Shown here one piece after another: positions 7,600 through 17,064 of a stretch of DNA of 64,000 nucleotides. Every line of letters starts with the position of its first letter. Position 1 is the first letter of the stretch. Origin of the DNA: an uncultured Ruminococcus sp. (GTDB lineage Bacteria > Bacillota > Clostridia > Oscillospirales > Ruminococcaceae); contig CAKSAK010000006.1 in NCBI GenBank assembly GCA_934435205.1, positions 62,001-126,000 of the forward strand, in the 5' to 3' direction. Under the pieces are notes generated by a model, which saw only the letters and a list, made by a program, of their open reading frames with translations, was not told the origin of the DNA and searched no databases. The position numbers and the translations under genes were made by a program.

Positions 7600-10383
7600 A
7601 TGAACATTAAAGACAACAGAATTATCAGTGAAAAAAACGTTTTCAGACGGATAGCGGCACTTTTGACAACGCTCTTGCTGGTTATCACAGTGATACCAGA
7701 TGGTTTCTCGGTGGCTATAACAGCGGTGGCAGAAGCGGCGGAAACGGCTGTTACAGGGGCAGATTTCGATACAGACAGCATGGAAATCGTCACCTATAAT
7801 GTGGTTGATGATTTCGGTGCAGACAACACGGGAAACGCCATGACCGAAAAGCAGATACAGCAGGCACTTGACGCTGCACAGGAAAATTCAGGACAGGGCA
7901 TTTTCACAAAAGTTGTGATACCAAAGGGAACGTATCTTATTTCTTCTGCACTTGTGGTATACAGCGATACTTGGATATATTGCGAAGAGGGCGTTGAGAT
8001 AAAAAGATGCGTTTCCCGTGGACCTATGCTTATGTGCGACAATAATGGTATCGGCGGCTATGAGGGCGTTAAAAACGTTATCGTTGAGGGTGGAATATGG
8101 AACGGAAACACAGACCAGTGGCCAAATACCGCAGATTTTTCAAATATCAGATTTGCACATTGCAGAAATATTCTTCTGAAAGATATGCACGTCAAAAATA
8201 ACGAGAATGGTCATCATATGGAGATAGGCGGTGCGGCTGATGTCACCATTGAGGGCTGTACTTTCACAGGATATACAGGCTACAGAAAAAAAGAAGCCAT
8301 TCAGCTCGACTGCATGAACAACAGCAGAGTTTTCGCAGGCTATGCGCCTTTTGACGATACATTATGTGAAAATGTGGTCATAAAGAATAATCTTTTCTCA
8401 GGCATTTGCAGAGGTCTTGGTTCTCATTCTGCCACTCTGGGTATCTATTACACCGATATCCTTATCGAGGACAACGTTTTTGAAAACCTCGACGATATGG
8501 CAATGATAATGTACAATTACAAAAATTGTACCATAACAAACAACACTATCACAAACTGCGCAAGCGGTATCGAGTTCAAGGCAATGTCCAGCCTGCCTAA
8601 TAACAATTTCAATCCCCCTGTGGTGAAGTCCATGGAGGAAGCGGTTGACGGTTTTGAGGACGATGCAAACTCTGTTATTTCATCTAACACTATCTCTGTA
8701 AGCGGTGATGACGAATACGGCATTACAAGCGGTATACGCCTGACAGGATATGAGGTCAAGGACAACGGTGTTATCCCTGACTATAATTACAGAGTGGCAG
8801 GAGTAAAGATCGTCGAAAATCGAATCGAGAGCAACGGCACTGCTATCGCACTTAATGACGCCGAAAATTGCAGTATCGAATCAAACATTCTTGTTACAAA
8901 GCAGGACGGTGTTAATTACAAGGATAAAAATGGTCTTACTCTTAACGAGTGTGACAATATAAAGATAACAGATAACTACATTTCAGGCTCAGCCAGAAAT
9001 GGTGCTTCCATTACTGACAGCTCAGGGAATACCCTTGAGAACAATACCATAGAGAACGTTGGAATGAACGGAATAAATATCTACAACGGCTCTGAGAACA
9101 ATATTGTAAGCTCAAACAGCGTAAATTCAGCGAAAAAGCATGGTATAGCAGTGGCTGCAAATTCTTCCGCTGTGATAAAGTCCAACAGCATTTCAAAGGC
9201 GGGGGACACGGGCATTCTTATTTATAACGGCTCAAAGGGCGAGTGTTCAGGAAACGAAGTTAAAAATGCCGTGGGTCATGGTGTCGTGTTCAGCAAGAAT
9301 GCTTCGGGCAAGGCGGCTTCAAACACTGTTTCAGGGGCAGGCAAGCATGGCGTGCTTGTTACAGATCACTGCGGCAGTGTGGCTCTAAGCTCAAATAAAA
9401 TATCAAACAGCAAGCAGAATGGCGTTTGCGTATCAAATTACAGCAGTTCCGTGAGCGTAAATTCAAACAGCATAAGCGGTTCCGGAAAGAACGGCATAAG
9501 CGTAAGCTCCCACAGCAAGGCTTCACTTAAAGACAACACTGTGAACGGCTCAAAGTCTGCGGCAGTTGCAAAGAGTGCAGATTCTTCTATCAGCCTGCCG
9601 AGAGTATCAGGATTGTCTGTGAAGTCTGTGAATGACAAGGATATACAGATAAGCTTCTCTGGCAGATCAACTAACAAATGCGGTTATGAGATATACAGGA
9701 AAACAGGCGCAAAGGGAAAATATTCTGCCGTTGGGACGACTGCAAAAGGAACGTTTACAGATGGATCTTTCAAGGCTAACACAGATTATTATTACAAAGT
9801 ACGCTGTTATGAAACTGTGTCAGGCAAGAGGGTATATGGTGGATATTCCACTGAGATAAAGGTAAGATCAGCAACGAAAAGATCTGTCGGGAAGGCGTCT
9901 GTCAAGGTGTCAGATCAGGTGTGGACAGGTAAGGCACTGAAGCCTGCTGTCACTGTAAAGGACGGAAACGTCACCCTCAAAAAAGACAGGGACTATACTG
10001 TAAGCTACTCTGCAAACAAGGATATAGGCACTGCTAAGGTGACTGTCACAGGCAAGGGAAGCTACACAGGCAAGATAACAAAGACTTTCAAGATAAACCC
10101 ACAGGGACAGAGCATTTCTGTCAAGGGTGACAAGAGCGGAAAGAAGATAGCGGTCGCTCTTGCAAAGCACAGCTCAAATTCAGGCTATCAGGTGTCATAT
10201 GCCGACAACAGCGGCTTTAAGAACAGCAAGTCCTTGTGGCTCAGCGGAAATTCAAAGAACAAAGGCACAATAAAAGATCTTAAAAGCAAAAAGACATATT
10301 ACGTCAAGGCAAGGGATTATAAAACCATTGGCAAGACCAAAGTGTACGGCAAATGGTCGGCTGTGAAGAAGGTAAGTATTTAG
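7600..10383 (+). CDS. secreted right-handed beta-helix protein with Fn3 and Ig-like C-terminal domains
   Basis: The 927-aa protein starts with a long signal-peptide-like segment (about 15-45). Residues about 65-340 fit a pectate-lyase-3/glycosidase-type beta-helix beginning VVDDFGADNTGN. Residues about 420-660 form many short beta-helix rungs rich in Asn, Ser and Gly (NNTIENVGMNGINIYNGSENN pattern, shown here in part). A fibronectin-III-like domain follows (about 665-755), then an Ig-like module common in Firmicutes surface proteins (WTGKALKPAVTV, GTAKVTVTGKGSYTG, about 765-835) and a second Fn3-like end. No sortase signal, dockerin or membrane anchor is seen, so it is probably released. A polysaccharide substrate is likely but unproven. 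Paralogue of the gene at 46414-48987. AAGGAG precedes the ATG by 11 bases. Confidence 0.8.
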   Translation: MNIKDNRIISEKNVFRRIAALLTTLLLVITVIPDGFSVAITAVAEAAETAVTGADFDTDSMEIVTYNVVDDFGADNTGNAMTEKQIQQALDAAQENSGQGIFTKVVIPKGTYLISSALVVYSDTWIYCEEGVEIKRCVSRGPMLMCDNNGIGGYEGVKNVIVEGGIWNGNTDQWPNTADFSNIRFAHCRNILLKDMHVKNNENGHHMEIGGAADVTIEGCTFTGYTGYRKKEAIQLDCMNNSRVFAGYAPFDDTLCENVVIKNNLFSGICRGLGSHSATLGIYYTDILIEDNVFENLDDMAMIMYNYKNCTITNNTITNCASGIEFKAMSSLPNNNFNPPVVKSMEEAVDGFEDDANSVISSNTISVSGDDEYGITSGIRLTGYEVKDNGVIPDYNYRVAGVKIVENRIESNGTAIALNDAENCSIESNILVTKQDGVNYKDKNGLTLNECDNIKITDNYISGSARNGASITDSSGNTLENNTIENVGMNGINIYNGSENNIVSSNSVNSAKKHGIAVAANSSAVIKSNSISKAGDTGILIYNGSKGECSGNEVKNAVGHGVVFSKNASGKAASNTVSGAGKHGVLVTDHCGSVALSSNKISNSKQNGVCVSNYSSSVSVNSNSISGSGKNGISVSSHSKASLKDNTVNGSKSAAVAKSADSSISLPRVSGLSVKSVNDKDIQISFSGRSTNKCGYEIYRKTGAKGKYSAVGTTAKGTFTDGSFKANTDYYYKVRCYETVSGKRVYGGYSTEIKVRSATKRSVGKASVKVSDQVWTGKALKPAVTVKDGNVTLKKDRDYTVSYSANKDIGTAKVTVTGKGSYTGKITKTFKINPQGQSISVKGDKSGKKIAVALAKHSSNSGYQVSYADNSGFKNSKSLWLSGNSKNKGTIKDLKSKKTYYVKARDYKTIGKTKVYGKWSAVKKVSI

Positions 10384-10405
10384 GGCAAAAAATTTTCCAA
10401 GCCGA

Positions 10406-10434
10406 TTGACAAGGCTCTTATAATGTGGTATAAT
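10406..10434 (+). promoter_or_regulatory. consensus promoter of the small acidic gene
   Basis: TTGACA at 10406-10411, 17-base spacer, TATAAT at 10429-10434. It begins only 22 bases after the stop of the preceding gene and gives the small downstream gene its own strong transcription. Confidence 0.85.
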
Positions 10435-10462
10435 TCAAGATATGACAAGGAAGGTGAATGTA

Positions 10463-10711
10463 ATGACCAATGTTGTAAAGGGCGATCAGGTAAAGGATTC
10501 ATACGGCAAGATCTATGATGTTATCGAAGTTCATGAGCATAATGTTATGGTGCTTGAGCCGGGTAAGCCTTACTGGGAGCGTATCTGCATGGGACGTTTT
10601 GATTTCGACTCATATTTCAGAAGAGCAGATGAGCCTATGACAGATGATATGCCTCGTCCAATGGGCATCGATGAAGAAGACTTCGATGAGGACGAAGAGG
10701 AAGAAGAATAA
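10463..10711 (+). CDS. small conserved-looking acidic protein
   Basis: The 82-residue product has a compact beta-rich first part (KGDQVKDSYGKIYDVIEVHE, YWERICMGRFDFDSYF) and ends in a run of Glu/Asp. The AAGGAAGGTGA at 10448-10457 fits the ATG at 10463 better than the earlier in-frame ATG at 10442, which lies before this site. No family is recognised. It has its own perfect-consensus promoter and a strong terminator, so it is a separate, probably abundant, transcript. The first part could be a KOW/SH3-like fold, but this is only an impression. Confidence 0.7.
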   Translation: MTNVVKGDQVKDSYGKIYDVIEVHEHNVMVLEPGKPYWERICMGRFDFDSYFRRADEPMTDDMPRPMGIDEEDFDEDEEEEE

Positions 10712-10754
10712 GATTTATTGCGGTTGGCTTTTGTCAGCCGCATTTTTATTGCAC

Positions 10755-10793
10755 AAAAAACGCCACGGAGATATTTTCTCCGTGGCGTTTTTT
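10755..10793. terminator. bidirectional terminator
   Basis: A 13-bp perfect stem, AACGCCACGGAGA at 10759-10771 with its complement at 10777-10789, is flanked by A-run and T-run. It serves both the small acidic gene and the converging ABC exporter operon. Confidence 0.9.
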
Positions 10794-10814
10794 CTCTTGG
10801 CGGAATTGTCCTTT

Positions 10815-12728
10815 TTATGCTGTTTCTTCTGCGAAGTTTCCTGTGTAGAGCTGATAATATTTGCCCTTTTTGGCAATAAGCTCGTCATGTGTGCCACGCT
10901 CGATTATCCTGCCCTGCTCAAGTACCATTATGCAGTCTGAGTTTCTGACAGTCGAAAGTCTGTGGGCGATAACGAATGTTGTTCTGCCCTGCATGAGAGC
11001 GTCCATACCTGCCTGTACAAGACTCTCTGTTCTTGTGTCGATAGAGGAGGTAGCCTCGTCTAGGATAAGGACAGGAGGGTCGCCAACTGCCGCTCTTGCA
11101 ATGGCTATAAGCTGACGCTGACCCTGTGAAAGGTTCGAGCCGTCGCCTGTGAGAACAGTGTTGTAGCCGTCAGGAAGTCTTTCTATAAAGCCGTTTGCGT
11201 TTGCAAGCCTTGCCGCCGCTATACATTCCTCGTCTGTGGCGTCAAGGTTGCCGTAGCGGATATTTTCCATTACTGTGCCTGTGAAAAGGTGTGTGTCCTG
11301 CAAAACTATGCCGAGAGTTTTTCTCAGAGCAGGCTTCTTTATCTTTGTAATGTTTATTCCGTCATAGCGTATCTTGCCGTCCTGAATATCATAAAAGCGG
11401 TTGATAAGGTTTGTGATAGTGGTCTTTCCTGCGCCTGTTGAGCCAACGAAAGCTATCTTCTGACCAGGCTTTGCAAAAAGCTTTACGTCATGAAGAACTA
11501 TCTTGCTGTCATCATATCCGAAGTCAACGCCGTCAAATACGACCTCGCCCTCCATTTTTTTGTAGTCAACAGTGCCGTCAGCCTGATGACGATGCTTCCA
11601 TGCCCATATGCCTGTGCGTTCTTTGCATTCTTCAAGCTCGCCGTTCTGGTTATATTTTGCATTAACGAACTCAACATAGCCCTCGTCTGTTTCAGGCTTC
11701 TGGTCGAGAAGGTCAAACACTCTGCCTGCGCCTGCTGTCGCCTGAACAACGAATGCCATTTGCTGGCTTATCTGTGTGATAGGCTGTGTGAAGTTCTTGT
11801 TAAGGGATACGAAAGTTACGATAGTGCCAAGGGTAAGACCTGCATAGCCGTTTATGGCAAGGATAGCTCCCACAATGGCACAAAGCACATAGCTGAGGTT
11901 TCCGATGTTTGCGTTTATCGGCATCATGATGTTTGCGTACTTGTTAGCTTCGTTTGCACTTACTCTCAGCTTGTCATTTATCTTTACGAAATCTTCTATT
12001 GCCTTGTCCTCGTGACAGAATACCTTTACTACCTTCTGTCCGTCAAGCATTTCCTCGATAAAACCGTCAACTGCGCCAAGGTCACGCTGCTGAGCCGCAA
12101 AGTGCGCTCCTGACTTTGAAGCGAGATCGTTAGTCACCTTTACCATTACAAATGCCATTGCGATAGAGAGTATAGTAAGAGGAATGTTGAGGACTATCAT
12201 GGAAACGAGGGTGGATATAAGTGTTGCAAGGGAGTTTATAAGCTGAGGTATGCTCTGGCTGATAAACTGCCTGAGAGTATCAACGTCATTTGTGTATACT
12301 GACATGATATCACCGTGTGGGTGTGTGTCAAAATACTTGATAGGCAGGGTCTCCATGTTGAGGAACAGATCATCTCTTATGTTTCTCAGCGTACCCTGAC
12401 CGATGTTTACCATTATCCTGTTGTATGCGTATGAAGCCGCAATGCCCACAACGTATACTACAGCAAGACCACCGAGAGCCTTTGCAAGTGGTGAAAAATC
12501 ATGACTGGAGGTCTTTAGCATCGGTGTGATGTAGTCATCAACAAGTGACTGCGTGAACATCATTCCCGCAAGTGTGGTGACAGCCTGGATAAGTATGCAC
12601 GCCACTACTATTATAAATGAGAACTTATAGTTTTTGAGCATATATTTCATTACTCTGCCGAGGACTTTCATCTGGTCGCCTGACATTTTAGGCTTGCCGC
12701 CCATTTCTTTATTCATTGGCTTAGGCAT
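10815..12728 (-). CDS. ABC exporter half-transporter, catalytic-site subunit
   Basis: A 637-aa type IV ABC exporter half: six transmembrane helices (about 30-350) followed by a nucleotide-binding domain. Walker A is GSTGAGKTT (about 430), the signature is LSQGQRQ, and Walker B with the catalytic Glu is LILDEATSSID, followed by IAHR, so this subunit has an intact catalytic set. It starts directly at the stop of the preceding half-transporter, with AAGGAGG located in that gene's end, so the two are translated together and should form a heterodimer. Such pairs export drugs, peptides or lipids; the substrate cannot be told from sequence. Confidence 0.9.
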   Translation of the reverse strand: MPKPMNKEMGGKPKMSGDQMKVLGRVMKYMLKNYKFSFIIVVACILIQAVTTLAGMMFTQSLVDDYITPMLKTSSHDFSPLAKALGGLAVVYVVGIAASYAYNRIMVNIGQGTLRNIRDDLFLNMETLPIKYFDTHPHGDIMSVYTNDVDTLRQFISQSIPQLINSLATLISTLVSMIVLNIPLTILSIAMAFVMVKVTNDLASKSGAHFAAQQRDLGAVDGFIEEMLDGQKVVKVFCHEDKAIEDFVKINDKLRVSANEANKYANIMMPINANIGNLSYVLCAIVGAILAINGYAGLTLGTIVTFVSLNKNFTQPITQISQQMAFVVQATAGAGRVFDLLDQKPETDEGYVEFVNAKYNQNGELEECKERTGIWAWKHRHQADGTVDYKKMEGEVVFDGVDFGYDDSKIVLHDVKLFAKPGQKIAFVGSTGAGKTTITNLINRFYDIQDGKIRYDGINITKIKKPALRKTLGIVLQDTHLFTGTVMENIRYGNLDATDEECIAAARLANANGFIERLPDGYNTVLTGDGSNLSQGQRQLIAIARAAVGDPPVLILDEATSSIDTRTESLVQAGMDALMQGRTTFVIAHRLSTVRNSDCIMVLEQGRIIERGTHDELIAKKGKYYQLYTGNFAEETA

Positions 12729-14486
12729 TTAAGCTTCCTCCTTTCCTGCTGACTGAACGTCGAAATCTCCGCCGCCCTTTACCTGAGATTCGTATATCTC
12801 ACGGTATATATCGTTTGTTTCAACAAGCTTTTCGTGTGTGTCAAAGCCGTTCACTTTGCCACCGTCAAGAACGATTATCCTGTCGGCGTCCTGAACGCTT
12901 GAGATCCTCTGTGCGATAATGAACTTTGTTGTGCCTGGGATAGACTTTGCGAATGCCGCTCTTATCTTAGCGTCTGTGGCAGTGTCTACTGCGCTTGTGG
13001 AGTCGTCAAGGATAAGTACCTTTGGCTTCTTCAGAAGTGCTCTTGCAATACAAAGCCTTTGCTTCTGTCCGCCTGATACGTTCGTACCGCCCTGCTCGAT
13101 ATAAGTTTCATACTTGTCAGGGAAGCGTTCAATGAACTCGTCAGCGCAGGCTGCTTCGCAGGCTTCGATACACTCGGCGTCAGTTGCGTTTTCGTTGCCC
13201 CAGCGTAGGTTGTCAAGGATAGTGCCTGAGAAAAGCACGTTTTTCTGCAAAACTACAGATACCTGATCTCTCAGATATTCCATATCATAATCTCTTACGT
13301 CCTTGCCGCCAACGCATACAGAGCCTTCGTCAACGTCATAAAGACGGCTGATAAGATTTACAAGGCTTGTTTTTCCACAGCCTGTTGAGCCTATGATGCC
13401 GATAGTTTCGCCTGACTTTATGTGCAGGTCGATATTGTTAAGCACCATTTTTCCGCTTCCATGCTTGTATGAGAAGCTTACATTGTTGAAGTCAACAGAG
13501 CCGTCTTTCATATCCTTTGCTGGGTTCTCACCGTTGTGAAGATCAGGTGTTTCCTTGAGTATCTCTGAGATACGTCTGATACTTGCTGTACTCATTGATA
13601 TCATAACGAATATCATAGAGAGCATCATAAGTGACATCATGGCGGAGATAACATATGTGAAAACAGATGAAAGCTCGCCTGTTTTCATCGTGCCTGCAAC
13701 AACATTCTTTGCGCCAAGCCAGCTTATGAGCATTACGCAGGAGTAGATAACGAACATCATAACAGGGTTATTCAGTGCGATAAGGCTCTCAGCCTTTACG
13801 AACATCTTGTAGAGGTTGCCCGAAGCTTTCTTGAATTTCTTCTGCTCGAAGTCCTCTCTTACATATGCCTTTACAACTCTGATAGCCGAAACGTTTTCCT
13901 GTATGCTTGCGTTAAGGTCGTCATACTTTTTGAAAGCTTCTGTGAAAACTTTCATCGTCTTTTTAACGATGATTCCAAGAACTATGCCAAGAAGAACGAT
14001 AGCTGCAAGGAATATAAGACTCATTGAGCCACTTACTGCAAAGCACATTGCCATTGAGCAGATGAGCATCAGCGGCGCTCTCACTGCGATACGGATTATC
14101 ATTTGGTATGCGTTCTGAACGTTTGTAACGTCAGTTGTCATTCTTGTTACAAGACCTGCGGTGCTGAACTTGTCGATGTTTGAGAACGAATAGGTCTGCA
14201 CCTTGCGGTAGATAGCTTCACGAAGATTGCAGGCAAAGCCTGATGAAGCCGAAGCCGCATATTTTCCTGCAAGAAAGCCCGAAAGCAGGCTGACCATTGC
14301 CGCCACTACCATTACGCCACCAAAAATATAAACGTTTGTCATGTTGCCCTTTTCAATGCCGTCGTCGATTATTTTCGCCGTTATAAAAGGCAGAAGCATT
14401 TCCATAAAGACCTCCAAAGCGGTGAAGATAGGGGTCAGAATGGAGTCCTTCTTGTACTGTTTGATCTGTGCTAGTATTTCTTTCAA
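12729..14486 (-). CDS. ABC exporter half-transporter, degenerate-site subunit
   Basis: A 585-aa ABC exporter half with six N-terminal membrane helices and a C-terminal nucleotide-binding domain. Walker A is GSTGCGKTS and the signature is VSGGQKQR, but the catalytic Glu after Walker B is replaced by Asp (LILDDSTSAVD) and the switch His by Gln (IAQR). These substitutions are the known mark of the noncanonical site in heterodimeric exporters such as TM287/288 and LmrCD. Translation probably starts at a TTG preceded by GGAGGG. The gene lies 25 bases after the MarR regulator gene. Confidence 0.9.
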   Translation of the reverse strand: MKEILAQIKQYKKDSILTPIFTALEVFMEMLLPFITAKIIDDGIEKGNMTNVYIFGGVMVVAAMVSLLSGFLAGKYAASASSGFACNLREAIYRKVQTYSFSNIDKFSTAGLVTRMTTDVTNVQNAYQMIIRIAVRAPLMLICSMAMCFAVSGSMSLIFLAAIVLLGIVLGIIVKKTMKVFTEAFKKYDDLNASIQENVSAIRVVKAYVREDFEQKKFKKASGNLYKMFVKAESLIALNNPVMMFVIYSCVMLISWLGAKNVVAGTMKTGELSSVFTYVISAMMSLMMLSMIFVMISMSTASIRRISEILKETPDLHNGENPAKDMKDGSVDFNNVSFSYKHGSGKMVLNNIDLHIKSGETIGIIGSTGCGKTSLVNLISRLYDVDEGSVCVGGKDVRDYDMEYLRDQVSVVLQKNVLFSGTILDNLRWGNENATDAECIEACEAACADEFIERFPDKYETYIEQGGTNVSGGQKQRLCIARALLKKPKVLILDDSTSAVDTATDAKIRAAFAKSIPGTTKFIIAQRISSVQDADRIIVLDGGKVNGFDTHEKLVETNDIYREIYESQVKGGGDFDVQSAGKEEA

Positions 14487-14511
14487 GCCAGATCCCTCCT
14501 CTCATTTATTT

Positions 14512-14943
14512 TTATATTGTATTGTCTATCATTTTTTTCTGGAGCCTTTCCATTTCGTCAAGCTCCTGATCTGTAAAATTACGGAAAGCCATTGTTTCTA
14601 TCTTTTTAAGACAGTCGCAAATGTCCTGCTGGAGGGTATAGGCTTTCTCGGTTGCTATTATCTTCTTGTGACGCTCGTCATCATCACTGCCCTCATAGGA
14701 GAGATATCCCCCTGCACGGAGCTTTTTTATAAGCCCTGATACCGTCGCACGGGAAATATTCAGATCGTGGTGTATCGCCGTTGAAAAAACAGGCTCGCCA
14801 TTATGTTCCATTATGTACATAAGCACATGGCTCTGAGCGGCGGTTATACCCTTGCCTGCAAGCATGGTGTTTATCTCGCATTCTATTTTCAGATGAATGT
14901 ATTTGGAATACCGCAGAATGTTCTTTTTCCTGTTATCTGCCAA
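14512..14943 (-). CDS. MarR family transcriptional regulator
   Basis: A 143-aa winged-helix regulator: AQSHVLMYIMEHNGEPVFST and the recognition-helix region ISRATVSGLIKKLRAGGY, then the wing SYEGSDDDERHKKI. AAGGAGG lies eight bases upstream of a TTG at 14943, which is preferred over the GTG at 14970 because the ribosome binding site would then fall inside the gene. As the first gene of the exporter operon it is likely an autoregulator that responds to a compound exported by the ABC pair. Confidence 0.85.
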   Translation of the reverse strand: MADNRKKNILRYSKYIHLKIECEINTMLAGKGITAAQSHVLMYIMEHNGEPVFSTAIHHDLNISRATVSGLIKKLRAGGYLSYEGSDDDERHKKIIATEKAYTLQQDICDCLKKIETMAFRNFTDQELDEMERLQKKMIDNTI

Positions 14944-14999
14944 ATTGTTCGCCTCCTTACATTTTTGCACCTAACATTTTGCTTTAACTAATAATATCA

Positions 15000-15017
15000 C
15001 ACTTTTACTTGAAAGTG
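15000..15017. promoter_or_regulatory. candidate MarR operator between divergent promoters
   Basis: CACTTT at 15000-15006 region and AAAGTG at 15012-15017 form an inverted repeat with a 6-base centre. It overlaps the -35 of the LysR gene promoter and a weaker leftward promoter (TTCACT, 17 bases, TATTAT) for the exporter operon. A binding protein there could control both. Assignment to MarR is inference from position. Confidence 0.45.
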
Positions 15018-15037
15018 AAATACAAATATGTTATAAT
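15009..15037 (+). promoter_or_regulatory. promoter of the LysR regulator gene
   Basis: TTGAAA at 15009-15014, 17-base spacer, TATAAT at 15032-15037. The leader to the GTG start is about 100 bases. Confidence 0.7.
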
Positions 15038-15142
15038 GAATAAAAGAATTTTATAGATTGCTATCAAATTTAATTTTTATTAAGAATTGTTTACCGAACG
15101 AAACAATTTGCGGAAATAAACAAATATAAAGGGGCGGTTTTT

Positions 15143-16015
15143 GTGAATACTGTACAATTGGAGTGCTTTTTGGCTGTGGCGCAGTATCTTAACTTTTCCA
15201 AGGCGGCGGAATCTGTGAGCATCACTCAGCCTGCGGTGAGCCACCAGATAGGTTCTTTGGAGGACGAGCTAGGGGTGAAGCTTTTCGTGCGAACGAGCAA
15301 GAGCGTTTCGCTTACAAGAGAGGGTATAATGTTCATTTCAGACGCAGAGCAGATACTTAAAATAGCAGGCTCAGCAAAATTCAGGCTGTCAGAAAAGCCT
15401 GAGGACGAGCCTGTGAGGATAAGCATAGGCTGTCACAATCAGGCGGAGCTGAACGTTTTGACTCCTGCCCTGAGAGAAATGTCCGGGCTTTATGATGATC
15501 TATTGCCGTATATAGATCTTACTCCGTTCAAGTCTATAGACAATCAGCTCAAAGATCAGAAAATACAGCTTCTTCTGTCATTTAAAAGTCCTCATAAACA
15601 GCCTTTTGACTATGTGGAGCTTTGCCGTTGTCAGTTTATGTGCCTTTGCCAGAAAGATCACCCCCTGGCAAAGGCGGATAGCCTTGATGTGGACGATATC
15701 TCAGGCAGACCTATTTTTATAGAGCATCACACCTGCCCTGACGAGATATTTGCCTTTCAGCACAGGATACTTGCGAACGGCAAGGTGGATAAGATAATAT
15801 TCTGTGGAGATTATGAAAGCGCAGTTGCCATGGCGGAAGCGGGGCTGGGGTTTATGATCTTCCCCGCCATAGGGGACGCTTACAAAGGTCCGCTCAAAGC
15901 GATACCGATAAAAGGCGTGAAAGAGATATCTTTCGGTGTCTATTATCTCAGATCACAGCTTGAACAGCAGGCAAAGGATATGCTTAGGATACTGAAAAAT
16001 CAGTTTGCAAAATAA
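15143..16015 (+). CDS. LysR family transcriptional regulator
   Basis: A 290-aa LysR-type regulator with the N-terminal helix-turn-helix (LNFSKAAESVSITQPAVSHQ, residues about 17-36, and LGVKLFVRT) and a C-terminal periplasmic-binding-like effector domain starting near residue 90. The start is a GTG preceded by AAAGGGGCGG. It is divergent from the exporter operon; a target is not evident from context. Its stop sits directly in front of a strong hairpin. Confidence 0.9.
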   Translation: MNTVQLECFLAVAQYLNFSKAAESVSITQPAVSHQIGSLEDELGVKLFVRTSKSVSLTREGIMFISDAEQILKIAGSAKFRLSEKPEDEPVRISIGCHNQAELNVLTPALREMSGLYDDLLPYIDLTPFKSIDNQLKDQKIQLLLSFKSPHKQPFDYVELCRCQFMCLCQKDHPLAKADSLDVDDISGRPIFIEHHTCPDEIFAFQHRILANGKVDKIIFCGDYESAVAMAEAGLGFMIFPAIGDAYKGPLKAIPIKGVKEISFGVYYLRSQLEQQAKDMLRILKNQFAK

Positions 16016-16016
16016 A

Positions 16017-16045
16017 AGCACTGTATCGGTGGGTGATACAGTGCT
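16017..16045 (-). terminator. terminator for the VanY-like gene
   Basis: An 11-bp perfect stem (AGCACTGTATC with its complement, 7-base loop). On the minus strand it is followed by TTTTATTTT; on the plus strand no T-run follows, so it mainly ends leftward transcription, overlapping the end of the LysR gene. Confidence 0.7.
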
Positions 16046-16148
16046 GTGAATGTAAAAAACTTTGATAAGTGAGCTGTCGGGGACGTCAGCCCCTGCAAAT
16101 GATGTATATACGCTGTTTTGTGTATATCAAACTATCGGTACGCATTTT

Positions 16149-16883
16149 TCACGACACATTCTGCAAATATTCTTCGAGGCAGAGGCCATTTTCATACATT
16201 TCCTTTGCCGCCTTTTCGCCAACATATCTGTAGTGCCATTCTTCTGGGATAATGCCTGTTATGTCCTGCTTTTCGGAGGTGTAACGCTGGATGAAGCCGT
16301 ATTTGTAGCTGTTTTTGGCAAGCCAATCCCATACTTCCTGATTTGTAACTCTGCTGTCACCGCTTGCGATATCAACGCACAGACCAAGCTCGTGTTCGCT
16401 TGTGCCAGGCATCGCCACCCATTCTTCCGCATAGGCTTTCGCCTTTTTGTCGCTGTAGCCTATTTTCTGATAGTGCTCATACTTGCTCTCAAGTATGTCC
16501 TGCTGATCCTCTGCGGTGCGGAACGATGATGTGATAGTTGGATATATCCCCTGTGAGCGTGCGTCATCAAACATTTTCTGAAGCTGTGGATAAATGCGGC
16601 AGTCCACTGCCTGACCATTGTCAAGAGCGGTGAGTATCACTGAGCAATTCTCGCATATAGGCGTGTCATTGTTCACCAATGTGAGCTGCCAGTCCTGCTG
16701 GGCGTTATACTCTGCAAGCTGAGATGATGTCACGCTGTCGTCATAGGCGTATTCCACTGCGGCAGGGGTGAACTGCTTCTTGGGCTTCATATCAGGAATG
16801 TAATATCTGTATATAAGCAATGCCACAGCCAAAATAATGATTGCAGTGGCGATTACGATATGCTTTTTGTTTTTCTTTGTCAT
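16149..16883 (-). CDS. D-alanyl-D-alanine carboxypeptidase, VanY/M15B-like
   Basis: A 244-aa membrane-anchored zinc peptidase: one N-terminal hydrophobic helix (about 8-26), then the M15 fold. Zinc ligands are visible in GTSEHELGLCVDI (His and Asp, about 160-172) and EWHYRYVG (His, about 213-220), with the substrate-binding SSFRT upstream. Such enzymes trim the terminal D-Ala from peptidoglycan stem peptides. No vanR/vanS or other resistance genes are nearby, so a housekeeping wall role is more likely than glycopeptide resistance. AAAGGAG precedes the ATG. Confidence 0.85.
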   Translation of the reverse strand: MTKKNKKHIVIATAIIILAVALLIYRYYIPDMKPKKQFTPAAVEYAYDDSVTSSQLAEYNAQQDWQLTLVNNDTPICENCSVILTALDNGQAVDCRIYPQLQKMFDDARSQGIYPTITSSFRTAEDQQDILESKYEHYQKIGYSDKKAKAYAEEWVAMPGTSEHELGLCVDIASGDSRVTNQEVWDWLAKNSYKYGFIQRYTSEKQDITGIIPEEWHYRYVGEKAAKEMYENGLCLEEYLQNVS

Positions 16884-17064
16884 AATGACCGCTCCTTTGC
16901 TTTTGCTGTATCAATGATACCATATTAAAGAAGCTTTCGCACGAGTATTAGCTTAACTGTTTCATAAGATTTTCTTAATTTGTCGGACTAGCGTTAAGCT
17001 ATTGTCGGTGATAACAAATTTTGCATGACGATTTGTGCATATCGACGATTTTGTGTAAAAGGTC

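Noticed and set aside
11490..12113. 207-codon rightward frame opposite the ABC exporter
   Set aside because: Antisense to a well-supported exporter gene; the Cys/Val/Leu-rich product shows no domain.
16149..16883. Glycopeptide-resistance VanY
   Set aside because: The M15 motifs fit, but no vanRS, vanHAX or related genes accompany it; a general wall-trimming role is simpler.
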